From the NCBI RefSeq assembly GCF_005886805.2, contig NZ_CP045429.1:4062501-4126500 (forward strand): a stretch of DNA of 64,000 bases, given 5' to 3'. Below, piece by piece: positions 47,155 through 55,332 of the stretch. The translations under genes and the position numbers were made by a program. Source of the stretch: Pseudoalteromonas rubra. GTDB lineage: Bacteria > Pseudomonadota > Gammaproteobacteria > Enterobacterales > Alteromonadaceae. Position 1 is the stretch's first letter. Every line of letters starts with the position of its first letter. The notes below the pieces were generated by a model. It did no database searches and had not been told where the DNA came from. It saw only the letters and a list, made by a program, of their open reading frames with translations.

Positions 47155-47252
47155 TGTAGTGTTCCTAAAACGTAATCATCTGAGCCGCGGCACAGTCTAG
47201 GGACACTTAATGACTTTTTTATTTCACCTGAGTGACATTTTTTGTTTCGGCA

Positions 47253-48446
47253 CTATTGTTTTTTAATCAAAAAAGCACCAGCAAGGTGACCGCTCACACC
47301 GAAAATAAAGATACTCAGCAACACAGTGGCAATCGTAATTTTAGTGATGAAAAGGCTGTGAGGGAGGTCTGAGCCTAGCAGCATCAGGCTTAATACAACA
47401 GAAGCCAGCCCTTTCGGCCCGAACCAGGCAAGCACCACGCGCTCGCGCCAGCCCAGCCTGGAAGCCAATAATAACAAAATTACGGGAAAGAACCGAAATA
47501 CGGCCACAGCCAGCGTAGCATATGCCCATATCCGCCAGTCAAACGTCGTAAACAGCAAAATACTGGCACTGATCCCAAAGATAACCCACAAAACATAAGC
47601 GGCCAGCTCAGCTATCTGTTCGCTTTCTTCTATCAGTTTGTCTTTAAGATCATCACGAAAGCCATAATCAAACAACAAACCACTGATAAACACCGCGATA
47701 AACCCGCTCCCACCGAGTAATTGCGTGACAGAAAACACCGCTATAGCAATGCCAATAAATAAAAATGGACTGCTTTTAGCAGCAAAGAAATGATGACGAT
47801 AGGTCAACTTTATCAGGTAAACAGCCACAAATGTTAACAATAATGCAACAACAAAAGCAAGACCCACCTCGTGGAAAAATAACGCTGCCAGTGAGCGCTC
47901 GGCGGGTTGCTGGGTATACAGGCTGCTACCCAGTAAAAACAGAAAAACCGGTACACATAGGCCATCATTCAGGCCGCTTTCAACATTAATGGCCTCACGA
48001 AGTTGAGCCGGTACTCGCTTTTCCTGAATGAAGCTCTGGCACAAGGCCGCATCAGTGGGAGTCAGCATAATCGCCAGAATAAAACAGCTCAACCAGGGCA
48101 AAGACAACAACGCATAAGCGCCGAGCGCCGCAACCCCCATAGTCAACGGCAGCGCAAGCAGCAGTAACAAGGGCAGTTGATAGGAATGTAATAAGACCCT
48201 GAGCCGAGTTTTTGCCGCATCAGAAAACAAAAAAATAGCCAGGATCAATTCAACCAAAAGCAAAAACTCGCGCAACGTGCCCACCTTCAGAGCCAGCGAG
48301 TCCTGAAAATACCAACCCAGGGCACAACCAAACAGCACGAACCACATTGGTCCGGTAAATTCAGCCCGTTGCAACTGACGAATGATAATGGAGTAGAGAA
48401 AAATGGCCAGCCCCAGCCAGGCCAGCACCAGATAGGTTGTTTCCAC
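47253..48446 (-). CDS. CPA1-family cation:proton antiporter (NhaP-like)
   Basis: 397 residues, about twelve membrane helices. Conserved CPA1 motifs are MLTPTDAALCQSF, the ESGLNDGLCVPVFLFLL helix with the transport-site Asn-Asp, and WFGPKGLASVVLSLM. It probably exchanges Na+ or K+ for H+ across the inner membrane, useful in a marine habitat. The start is GTG at 48446 with AGGAGG 7 nt upstream, a strong site that makes this non-ATG start credible. There is no long C-terminal regulatory domain. Confidence 0.88.
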   Translation of the reverse strand: METTYLVLAWLGLAIFLYSIIIRQLQRAEFTGPMWFVLFGCALGWYFQDSLALKVGTLREFLLLVELILAIFLFSDAAKTRLRVLLHSYQLPLLLLLALPLTMGVAALGAYALLSLPWLSCFILAIMLTPTDAALCQSFIQEKRVPAQLREAINVESGLNDGLCVPVFLFLLGSSLYTQQPAERSLAALFFHEVGLAFVVALLLTFVAVYLIKLTYRHHFFAAKSSPFLFIGIAIAVFSVTQLLGGSGFIAVFISGLLFDYGFRDDLKDKLIEESEQIAELAAYVLWVIFGISASILLFTTFDWRIWAYATLAVAVFRFFPVILLLLASRLGWRERVVLAWFGPKGLASVVLSLMLLGSDLPHSLFITKITIATVLLSIFIFGVSGHLAGAFLIKKQ

Positions 48447-48532
48447 TCAACGCCTCCTTGGCAATGTTATAATCACGAGTAGATAATAGGTTTACTTATC
48501 ACCTATTACACAGGCGGACTTGCAACTTAGCC

Positions 48533-50158
48533 TCATTTTGGCTCAAACTTGCGATACCACAAATCAACGGGTTGGCCATCTTGCTCACGAAAATGCAACA
48601 CCGGTAAACCGAACTCATCAAACATAAAGAGTTCTTTATCTCCTCGCTCATCAATCCGGGTCCAAACCCCATCGTCATAACTGATATGATACGGTCCGCC
48701 AGCAGGCGCGTGTTGCTGAAGCTTGACCAGTTCAATCTGTTCATTCAGGTACAATTTCCCCTGAGGGTTTTCAGGTGATAACTGAAGTAAGCTGTTTGTC
48801 AGTACATCTGCCGTCACCAATGGAGTTATCTCCTGTTCACACTTTCCTAATTTATAGAGACACTTGCCAGGCGTATACTGATAACTAAAGGCGGCACTTA
48901 ATTTCATCTCTGAGTCACTCAATACCTTACCGTCACGAGAGCGTTTCTCAAAAAGCGCTCCCCTCAAGTTGTTTGAGTGCAATGCAAAAGTAGCGATGTC
49001 ATTCTCCATACTGCGTAGCTCATACATCACGCTCCGGTCAGCCAAAGAAGTATCAATCCATCTAAAATGGAAACCTATGGGGAGTTTACTCAAGTCTATA
49101 TCATTCACATTACCCGGGGTTAGATAGCGATGATTCAGGGCCAGTTTCAGATCTTGAATACGCGCAGGCAGCTCTTTTGCATTCTCCGCCAAAGACTTAT
49201 TTTGTATCTCAAGAAACCGCTTGAGTCCGTTTTCCTGACGCTCCTGCTGTGACAATGACTCATCCTTTTTTTCGCACTCTGTACGCTTTCCTTTGTGGTA
49301 ACAGTATGATTTGTCCTTGGCCATCACCCCAAAATAATACACTCTGAACGTGTCAGGATCGGCCCCCTGCAAAATATTCCCCTGGTAAAAGACGTGTTGA
49401 TCATTTTTCGCGTATGCACCATCAAACGTCTTGAATCCTTCCGGTGAAATAGTAGTCAGCTGCTCGTGAAAATAAATGTGCTTTTTGTCTTTCGCATACT
49501 CAGCGCTTAATTTACGAAAGTCTTTTACATTAAGCCCTTTAACTCTTTTAGTTTGGTAATATACGTGCTGGTGATCGGCCCCATAGTCAATGTACAACCC
49601 TCGAAATGATTTTGCTGACGCACCTGTCACGCGCTCCCCTTCGAAAAAGACGCATTCTCGGTCTTTAGCAAATCCACCGACGTCGAAGACCTTAAACGTA
49701 TCTATATCACAAGGGGTAAAGACTTTGTCTGTTCCCAGATAAACCTTATTATCACTGAGCAAATAGCCCCGATAGCTCCACTTGTCGTCGATTACCTGCA
49801 CATTATCGGGATTCGCACCACGGACAATTTCCCCCTTGAAATACACATACCGTTTATCTGCCGCATAATACTGTGAGAGTTTACGAAAAGTAGCGGGATC
49901 TGCGAACGGGATAGAACCCCCGGATTTAAACACCAGATGCTTGTCTTTGGCATAGCCAAAACGATCGATCACCTCAAAAGTGGCCGGATCAACATTGTTG
50001 AGCGACCGAGTAACCGAGGTTTGCCCACCCGGTCCTATCCTGTCTCCATATAGAACCTGATTGGTCTTAGTATTGACGATATAGCCCCGTTCAGGTGCCG
50101 TGGTGTTACAACCCACAAGCATAAGGGCTGTCAGCAAGAGTAGCAGTCGATTAGTCAT
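48533..50158 (-). CDS. DKNYY-repeat lipoprotein of unknown function
   Basis: 541 residues. The signal peptide MTNRLLLLLTALMLVGC ends in a lipobox. Residues about 40-270 contain about seven repeats of 40-45 residues with a consensus like YAKDKKHVYFxGxxVxGADPxTFxxL (for example YAADKRYVYFKGEIVRGANP, YAKDKKHIYFHEQ, YAKNDQHVFYQGNILQGADP), the DKNYY family. A separate C-terminal domain follows (LNHRYLTPGNVNDIDLSKLPIG onward) that I do not recognise. The repeats suggest an extended beta scaffold at the cell surface or in the periplasm. ATG 50158 was preferred to a GTG 21 bp upstream. Confidence 0.8.
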   Translation of the reverse strand: MTNRLLLLLTALMLVGCNTTAPERGYIVNTKTNQVLYGDRIGPGGQTSVTRSLNNVDPATFEVIDRFGYAKDKHLVFKSGGSIPFADPATFRKLSQYYAADKRYVYFKGEIVRGANPDNVQVIDDKWSYRGYLLSDNKVYLGTDKVFTPCDIDTFKVFDVGGFAKDRECVFFEGERVTGASAKSFRGLYIDYGADHQHVYYQTKRVKGLNVKDFRKLSAEYAKDKKHIYFHEQLTTISPEGFKTFDGAYAKNDQHVFYQGNILQGADPDTFRVYYFGVMAKDKSYCYHKGKRTECEKKDESLSQQERQENGLKRFLEIQNKSLAENAKELPARIQDLKLALNHRYLTPGNVNDIDLSKLPIGFHFRWIDTSLADRSVMYELRSMENDIATFALHSNNLRGALFEKRSRDGKVLSDSEMKLSAAFSYQYTPGKCLYKLGKCEQEITPLVTADVLTNSLLQLSPENPQGKLYLNEQIELVKLQQHAPAGGPYHISYDDGVWTRIDERGDKELFMFDEFGLPVLHFREQDGQPVDLWYRKFEPK

Positions 50159-50355
50159 GTCAGGTACCCTGAGCGTCACGAGATGATGTCAGTTTACTCA
50201 TGGTTTCTCCCAAACGAAACAACATTCCCTTTTAAGGTCCACTGTATAAAGGCCTCTCTATTCACAATCGACTATCACACACCACTTCCCTTCCAGGTCT
50301 GACTTGAAAAAGCTGCGATTAGCCCAGCTTATACTGTTATCTTGTGGTTAATTTT

Positions 50356-50364
50356 TGCTAGAAT
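50356..50364 (+). promoter_or_regulatory. Extended -10 promoter of ppaC
   Basis: TGC followed by TAGAAT forms an extended -10 element. Transcription would start about 20 bp before the ppaC start codon. No good -35 is visible, as is usual for extended -10 promoters. Confidence 0.4.
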
Positions 50365-50392
50365 GGCGACAAATTTTTTTGGAGAACCGTCA

Positions 50393-51313
50393 ATGGCAAT
50401 GTTTGTAGTGGGACACAAGATCCCAGACTCAGATTCAATTTGTGGTGCAATTGCACTGGCTTACCTGAAGAATCAAATCGGTGAAGAAGCGATCCCAACA
50501 CGTTTGGGCGATGTCTCTCCTGAGACGCAATTTATCCTTGACCGCTTTGGCTTTGAAGCCCCTGAATTAAAGCTTAGCTACGCTGGCGAAGAAGTGTATA
50601 TCGTTGACCATACAGAGAAAACACAAGCGCCAGACGACATCGATGAAGCCACAGTAGTGGGTGTGGTTGATCACCACAAACTGGGTGATCTGACTACCTC
50701 AACCCCACTTGAGTGCTGGATCCGTCCGGTCGGTTGTAGTAATACCATCATAAAAATGATGTACGACTTCTATGGCGTTGAAATCCCACAGGGGATCGCT
50801 GGCCTGATGATGTGTGCGATCCTGAGCGATACCGTGATCTTCAAATCACCAACGTGCACCACCGCAGACATTAAATGTGTGGAAGCACTCGCGGAAATCG
50901 CGGGCATCGAAGATTTTAAAGCTCTGGGCATGGAAATGTTCAAAGTAAAATCAGCAGTAGAAGGCACACCGGCGCGCGATTTGGTCATGCGTGACTTTAA
51001 AGACTTCAACATGAATGGCAACCTGGTTGGTATTGGTCAGCTGGAGGTCATTGACCTGTCAGTATTCGATGACATCAAAGCCGATCTGGAAGCTGATATT
51101 GCCAAGCTAAAAGAAGAAGGTGGCCGTCACTCAGTATTACTGCTATTAACCGACATTATGAAAGAAGGCTCACAAATGCTGATCGCCTCTGACGACGAAA
51201 GCATTGTGGCAACTGCCTACCAGGTCACACCTGAAAATAGCCGAGTATGGCTGGATGGTGTGCTGAGCCGTAAAAAGCAGGTCGTTCCACCACTGCAAGA
51301 TGCATTCGCATAA
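50393..51313 (+). CDS. ppaC: Manganese-dependent (family II) inorganic pyrophosphatase
   Basis: 306 residues, DHH superfamily. The N-terminal GHKIPDSDS motif (H8, D12, D14) and VGVVDHHKLGD near residue 97 bind the two Mn2+ ions. The C-terminal DHHA2 domain ends with SRKKQVVPPLQ, which binds substrate. It hydrolyses pyrophosphate to phosphate and pulls biosynthetic reactions forward. ATG 50393 has GGAGAA 8 nt upstream; the upstream in-frame codons cover the promoter. Family II enzymes are common in Firmicutes but also found in Vibrio, Shewanella and relatives. Confidence 0.96.
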   Translation: MAMFVVGHKIPDSDSICGAIALAYLKNQIGEEAIPTRLGDVSPETQFILDRFGFEAPELKLSYAGEEVYIVDHTEKTQAPDDIDEATVVGVVDHHKLGDLTTSTPLECWIRPVGCSNTIIKMMYDFYGVEIPQGIAGLMMCAILSDTVIFKSPTCTTADIKCVEALAEIAGIEDFKALGMEMFKVKSAVEGTPARDLVMRDFKDFNMNGNLVGIGQLEVIDLSVFDDIKADLEADIAKLKEEGGRHSVLLLLTDIMKEGSQMLIASDDESIVATAYQVTPENSRVWLDGVLSRKKQVVPPLQDAFA

Positions 51314-51332
51314 ACCTTGCTAAACAAATCCC

Positions 51333-51364
51333 AAAAAAGCCCTGATCCAGTCAGGGCTTTTTTT
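51333..51364 (+). terminator. Terminator of ppaC
   Basis: AAAGCCCTGA and TCAGGGCTTT form a 10-bp stem with a 5-nt loop, preceded by A and followed by seven T in all. It lies 22 bp after the stop codon. Confidence 0.92.
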
Positions 51365-51706
51365 GCCTGGTTGCTGTGCGCAGCAGGCGATGTATGCCCT
51401 TCCGTATTGCTAAACTTCCCCTGACACTGATAGACAAAAATTGCACACATGGTGTTGGCCAGGCTTCTCAGGGTCCACGAGTCAAATTTCTGAGCGCTGA
51501 TCAGATAAGACACTGCACCCCACCAGTTGGCACAAGAGAATTGCGGAGCAAAGCTAGCAACCACATAACGGACCACAACCACAGACTGCAAATGTGTGAG
51601 TTTGCTAACCAGTATTAAACTCAGTGCAAAGCTCAAAGCAGCGACAAAAATTGCGACTGAGCTGGAACCACCAGCAGGATATATTGGCAGGCATAAAAGA
51701 CAGGCA

Positions 51707-51735
51707 ATAAAAAACCCAGCCTGAGCTGGGTTTTT
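51707..51735 (-). terminator. Terminator of rpmB-rpmG
   Basis: AAAACCCAGC and GCTGGGTTTT form a 10-bp stem with a CTGA loop. The minus strand continues into a T run. It lies 17 bp after the rpmG stop codon. Confidence 0.92.
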
Positions 51736-51751
51736 CAAATCTGAAAGCGAA

Positions 51752-51907
51752 TTACTTGATTTTCGCTTCTTTGAAGATCACGTGCTTACGTACTTTAGGA
51801 TCGTACTTTTTGATCTCCATTTTTTCAGGCATGTTACGCTTGTTCTTGTCGGTAGTGTAGAAATAACCAGTACCAGCAGTAGAAACTAGACGGATCTTAT
51901 CACGCAT
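51752..51907 (-). CDS. rpmG: 50S ribosomal protein L33
   Basis: 51 residues, beginning [19 protein letters not shown] and ending [18 protein letters not shown], the full L33 sequence type without zinc-binding cysteines. GAGC lies before the ATG. It is a structural protein of the large subunit near the E site. It follows rpmB by 12 bp, as in E. coli. Confidence 0.97.
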   Translation of the reverse strand: MRDKIRLVSTAGTGYFYTTDKNKRNMPEKMEIKKYDPKVRKHVIFKEAKIK

Positions 51908-51919
51908 GATTTAAGCTCC

Positions 51920-52156
51920 TTATACTTTTTCGCCGCGAGCACGGATATCAGTCAATACCGCGTCGATGCCTTTTTTATCGATGATACGCATACCTTTAGT
52001 AGTAGTGCGTAGAGTAACAAAGCGCTTTTCGCTTTCAACCCAGAAACGGTGTGTTTGCAGGTTAGGTAGGAAACGACGCTTAGTTGCGTTGCGCGCGTGT
52101 GAACGGTTGTTACCAACAACCGGGCGCTTACCTGTAACTTGACAGACTTTAGACAT
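51920..52156 (-). CDS. rpmB: 50S ribosomal protein L28
   Basis: 78 residues: [20 protein letters not shown], then [19 protein letters not shown], ending [11 protein letters not shown]. This is the normal length and sequence of gammaproteobacterial L28, of the type lacking the CxxC zinc motif. First gene of the rpmB-rpmG operon, with a strong promoter about 90 bp upstream. Confidence 0.98.
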   Translation of the reverse strand: MSKVCQVTGKRPVVGNNRSHARNATKRRFLPNLQTHRFWVESEKRFVTLRTTTKGMRIIDKKGIDAVLTDIRARGEKV

Positions 52157-52243
52157 GTCTATATATCTCCAATAACTTCGCTCGAGCTTAATTTCCCCTT
52201 AGGCCTTCAAACTGTGTGCCCTGGGTAAAATCAAAGGGCGCTC

Positions 52244-52272
52244 TTTATACAGTATTTACAGGCAGAGTTCAA
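52244..52272 (-). promoter_or_regulatory. rpmB-rpmG promoter
   Basis: On the minus strand TTGAAC and TATAAA are separated by exactly 17 bp and followed by the GC-rich discriminator GAGCGCCC, as expected for ribosomal protein genes under stringent control. Confidence 0.75.
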
Positions 52273-52313
52273 GGATCTGATGATATCCTAATCAGCTCAT
52301 TGGTAAATTTGAT

Positions 52314-52343
52314 AGCGGCCAATTATAATGATCCATGGCCGCT
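52314..52343. repeat. Inverted repeat between radC and rpmB
   Basis: AGCGGCCA and TGGCCGCT form 8-bp arms around a 14-nt loop. It lies 90 bp past the radC stop codon and has no T run. It may be a weak radC terminator. Confidence 0.45.
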
Positions 52344-52434
52344 TAGGAAAGTAAAAACTGCATTTAAATTAAACTATTTTTAATTTATGCTGGGAAAGCG
52401 CGCTGAAACACACCAAATACGGCTCCTCCCCTTG

Positions 52435-53109
52435 CTACAACAGCCCTCTTTGCGCAAATGAAAGACAACAGCTACCAGCCACAATTAAGTGATCATGTAC
52501 CTGAATATCCACCAGCGCCAACGCTCGCTGCAATTTATTGGTGATCAATCTGTCAGCTTCACTGGGTTCGGCGACCCCGGAGGGATGGTTGTGGGCAAAA
52601 ATCAAAGCAGCAGCATTGTACTTCAGCGCCGCCTTCACGACTTCTCTCGGATAGACACTGGCAGCATTAATGGTGCCGGAAAACAACACTTCATCACGGA
52701 TCAGACGATTCTGGTTATCTAAAAACAGTGCCATGAAAACCTCATGATGCAGCCCTTTAAGCTGTATTTTAAGATAATCGCTGACTGCCTGAGGTGAACC
52801 AAACTGCGCATCACGTACCACGTCTTCCAATAAATAACGCCGGCTAAGCTCCAGTACCGCCTGCAACTGCACATATTTGGCTTCGCCAACACCTTTGTAT
52901 TGGCAAAACTCACTGCACGTTACGTTCATTAACTCCTGCAAAGAGCCGCTTTGATCAATCAGCGACTGAGCCAGCTCAATTGCATTCATCCCCGCAACCC
53001 CGGTGCGTAAGAAAATAGCCAGTAGTTCAGCATCACTGAGTGCACTGGCACCACTGCTTAGCAGGCGCTCTCTGGGCCGCTGCATTTTAGGCATTGCCAT
53101 CAACTGCAT
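52435..53109 (-). CDS. radC: RadC family JAMM-domain protein
   Basis: 224 residues. An N-terminal helix-hairpin-helix region (KMQRPRERLLSSGASALSDAELLAIFLRTG) is followed by the JAMM metal motif FAHNHPSGVAEPSEADR, with two histidines and an aspartate as zinc ligands. The original DNA-repair role has been questioned; the true function is uncertain. AGGAGG lies 5 nt before the ATG at 53109. It diverges from coaBC, as in E. coli. Confidence 0.95.
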   Translation of the reverse strand: MQLMAMPKMQRPRERLLSSGASALSDAELLAIFLRTGVAGMNAIELAQSLIDQSGSLQELMNVTCSEFCQYKGVGEAKYVQLQAVLELSRRYLLEDVVRDAQFGSPQAVSDYLKIQLKGLHHEVFMALFLDNQNRLIRDEVLFSGTINAASVYPREVVKAALKYNAAALIFAHNHPSGVAEPSEADRLITNKLQRALALVDIQVHDHLIVAGSCCLSFAQRGLL

Positions 53110-53235
53110 GTTTCCTCCTTGTTGGTATCCGTCACGTCACTGTGACTTTCTGAGTGTAGACAGCTGGCAGAATAATTCAAAACCCGGGGTAGGCTATGTT
53201 ATCTTAGCGCTAGTTTTCATTTGCAGGGGCCGAGC

Positions 53236-54435
53236 ATGAGCCAAACACACAAGCGTATTCTTCTGGGGATCAGCGGTGGGATCGCCGCCTATAAATGTGC
53301 CGAACTGGTACGACGATTAAAAGACCATCACTGTGACGTCAAAGTCGTCATGACTGAATCTGCAAAACAGTTCATTACTCCCCTGACCATGCAAGCGGTA
53401 TCGGGCGAACCCGTCGCAGATTCTCTGCTTGATCCGGCAGCCGAAGCCGCCATGGGCCATATCGAGCTGGCCAAGTGGGCCGATCTGGTTTTAGTCGCAC
53501 CAGCCAGCAGCAATATCATCGCCAAAATGGCCGCAGGCATTGCCGATGATCTGCTCACAACCTTGTTACTGGCAACCCCCGCACCGGTTGCCATTGCACC
53601 GGCCATGAATCAGCAAATGTATGCTCACCTTGCCACGCAAGCGAATCTCTCCACACTAGCAGCTCGGGGCGTAACTATTTGGGGACCAGGCCAGGGCGAG
53701 CAGGCCTGTGGAGATGTCGGTAAAGGCCGGATGCTGGAACCCCATCAACTGGTGTCACTGGCGCTGGATGCACTCACCCCTGAAGCTCCCATACTGGCAG
53801 GCAAAACGGTGACCATCACAGCAGGCCCAACTCGCGAGGCGCTCGACCCGGTTAGATATATCAGTAATCACAGCTCAGGCAAAATGGGCTATGCACTGGC
53901 CGAAGCCGCTGTTGCACTGGGCGCTGACGTGCATCTCATCTCAGGCCCAGTCGCGCTCACACCACCACATGGCTGTATAGTGCACGCTGTAAATAGTGCA
54001 CAAGATATGCACCAAGCTGCGATGTCACTGGCACCCGATTCAGATGTCTTCATTGGCTGTGCAGCCGTTGCGGATTATCGTGCCGCAGATATCGCCGAGC
54101 AAAAAATTAAAAAGCAGGGCGATGAAATGACTCTGACACTGGTGAAAAATCCGGACATCATTGCTGACGTTGCTGCACTAAAAGCACACCGGCCCTATAC
54201 CGTAGGCTTTGCCGCAGAAACGCAAGATGTGGCCCAATACGCACAAGGCAAACTGAAAAACAAAGGGTTAGATATGATCTGCGCCAATGATGTCAGCCAG
54301 GAAGGGATTGGCTTTAATGCTAATAACAATGCGCTGACCCTGTTTTGGGATAATGCGCAACAATCTTTACCACTGGCAAGTAAGTCAGAGTTAGCACTTA
54401 CTGTCGTCAAAGCAATTGCCGGTAAACTTAATTAA
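53236..54435 (+). CDS. coaBC: Bifunctional phosphopantothenoylcysteine decarboxylase/synthetase
   Basis: 399 residues. The N-terminal flavoprotein CoaC domain shows [34 protein letters not shown] with the catalytic histidine, and PAMNQQMY. The C-terminal CoaB domain starts near 190 with [20 protein letters not shown] and includes AAVADYRA and KIKK. It makes 4'-phosphopantetheine for coenzyme A. A GGGG-containing site precedes ATG 53236. dut, which follows in E. coli, is absent here. Confidence 0.97.
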   Translation: MSQTHKRILLGISGGIAAYKCAELVRRLKDHHCDVKVVMTESAKQFITPLTMQAVSGEPVADSLLDPAAEAAMGHIELAKWADLVLVAPASSNIIAKMAAGIADDLLTTLLLATPAPVAIAPAMNQQMYAHLATQANLSTLAARGVTIWGPGQGEQACGDVGKGRMLEPHQLVSLALDALTPEAPILAGKTVTITAGPTREALDPVRYISNHSSGKMGYALAEAAVALGADVHLISGPVALTPPHGCIVHAVNSAQDMHQAAMSLAPDSDVFIGCAAVADYRAADIAEQKIKKQGDEMTLTLVKNPDIIADVAALKAHRPYTVGFAAETQDVAQYAQGKLKNKGLDMICANDVSQEGIGFNANNNALTLFWDNAQQSLPLASKSELALTVVKAIAGKLN

Positions 54436-54591
54436 GTTCATGTTAAAAGACTGGAAAGAAGCTGAATAAAGCATTAACATGGCCAGATAATTGAGTTTAG
54501 GGCTCTGTAAGTAGTCGCTCAGGCGAGCACAGCGACAGGCCACTATTGAGCCCGCTCCTACTAAAATAACGATAATCATAAAGGAAACCTC

Positions 54592-55182
54592 ATGCCAGCG
54601 ACTAAACGCAGTAATCGCAAAGAGCAAATACTTCAATCCCTTGCGCAAATGCTTGAAACCAGTCCAGGGCAGCGTATTACCACCGCCAAACTGGCGACAG
54701 AAGTCGGCGTATCTGAAGCCGCACTGTATCGTCACTTTCCAAGTAAAGCCCGCATGTTCGAGGGGCTGATCGAGTTTATTGAAGACACTTTGCTGTCACG
54801 GATCAATTTAATCCTGGAAAACGAAAAAGAAACCCAAAGTCGTATCTACAATATCCTGATGCTGTTACTCACTTTCTCAGAAAAGAACCCTGGGATCACC
54901 CGTATTCTGACCGGAGATGCGCTTCAGGGTGAGCAGGAAAGGTTGCGCGAACGTGTTCAGGGATTGTTCGAAAAACTCGAAACTCAATTCAAACAAGTGC
55001 TCCGTGAGCGTAAGTTGCGCGAAGGCAAAACCTTTGCCAGTGATGAAGCGGCTTTGGCGAACTTTTTCTTAGCCTATGTTGAAGGTAAAATGAACCAGTT
55101 TGTGCGCAGTGACTTTAAAGCCAAGCCAGCGGCCAACTTTGCCAGCCACTGGCAAGAGTTACAGCGTATCTGGCTGGCGTAA
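54592..55182 (+). CDS. slmA: Nucleoid occlusion factor SlmA (TetR family)
   Basis: 196 residues. The TetR helix-turn-helix covers about 28-50 ([43 protein letters not shown]), which is nearly the E. coli SlmA sequence. The C-terminal dimer and FtsZ-binding helices include [20 protein letters not shown]. It binds specific sites on the nucleoid and disrupts FtsZ polymers over DNA. AAGGAAA lies 5 nt before the ATG. Its neighbour coaBC matches enterobacterial order. Confidence 0.96.
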   Translation: MPATKRSNRKEQILQSLAQMLETSPGQRITTAKLATEVGVSEAALYRHFPSKARMFEGLIEFIEDTLLSRINLILENEKETQSRIYNILMLLLTFSEKNPGITRILTGDALQGEQERLRERVQGLFEKLETQFKQVLRERKLREGKTFASDEAALANFFLAYVEGKMNQFVRSDFKAKPAANFASHWQELQRIWLA

Positions 55183-55332
55183 CCCGCTTGCTGCAGATTA
55201 TTGCAAACCTTGTCAGGTGGGCACAGCCCGCCTGGCTTTATCCAGTTTTTTCTCACACCCAACGCAGCACAGTTTAGTCTCTCAGATAAAAGTGTTACAA
55301 AGTTACAATTCCTATCGAACAAGAATCATATT

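Larger units (their letters stand above)
51314..51751. other. 438-bp spacer between converging ppaC and rpmG
   Basis: It holds a terminator at each end. The roughly 340 bp between them contain no gene I can support. A 173-codon minus-strand frame spanning the region starts inside one terminator stem and ends inside ppaC, so it is unlikely to be real. Confidence 0.6.

Noticed and set aside
51217-51738. 173-codon minus-strand frame between rpmG and ppaC, with a hydrophobic N-terminal part
   Set aside because: Its start ATG and KNPAQAG-like beginning are encoded by the rpmG terminator stem. It runs through the ppaC terminator and ends inside ppaC on the opposite strand. No ribosome site.
54391-54735. 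Minus-strand frame between coaBC and slmA, with a possible 62-residue membrane protein inside it
   Set aside because: It overlaps both flanking genes antisense. The apparent GAGG site is the complement of the slmA start region. No family is recognised.
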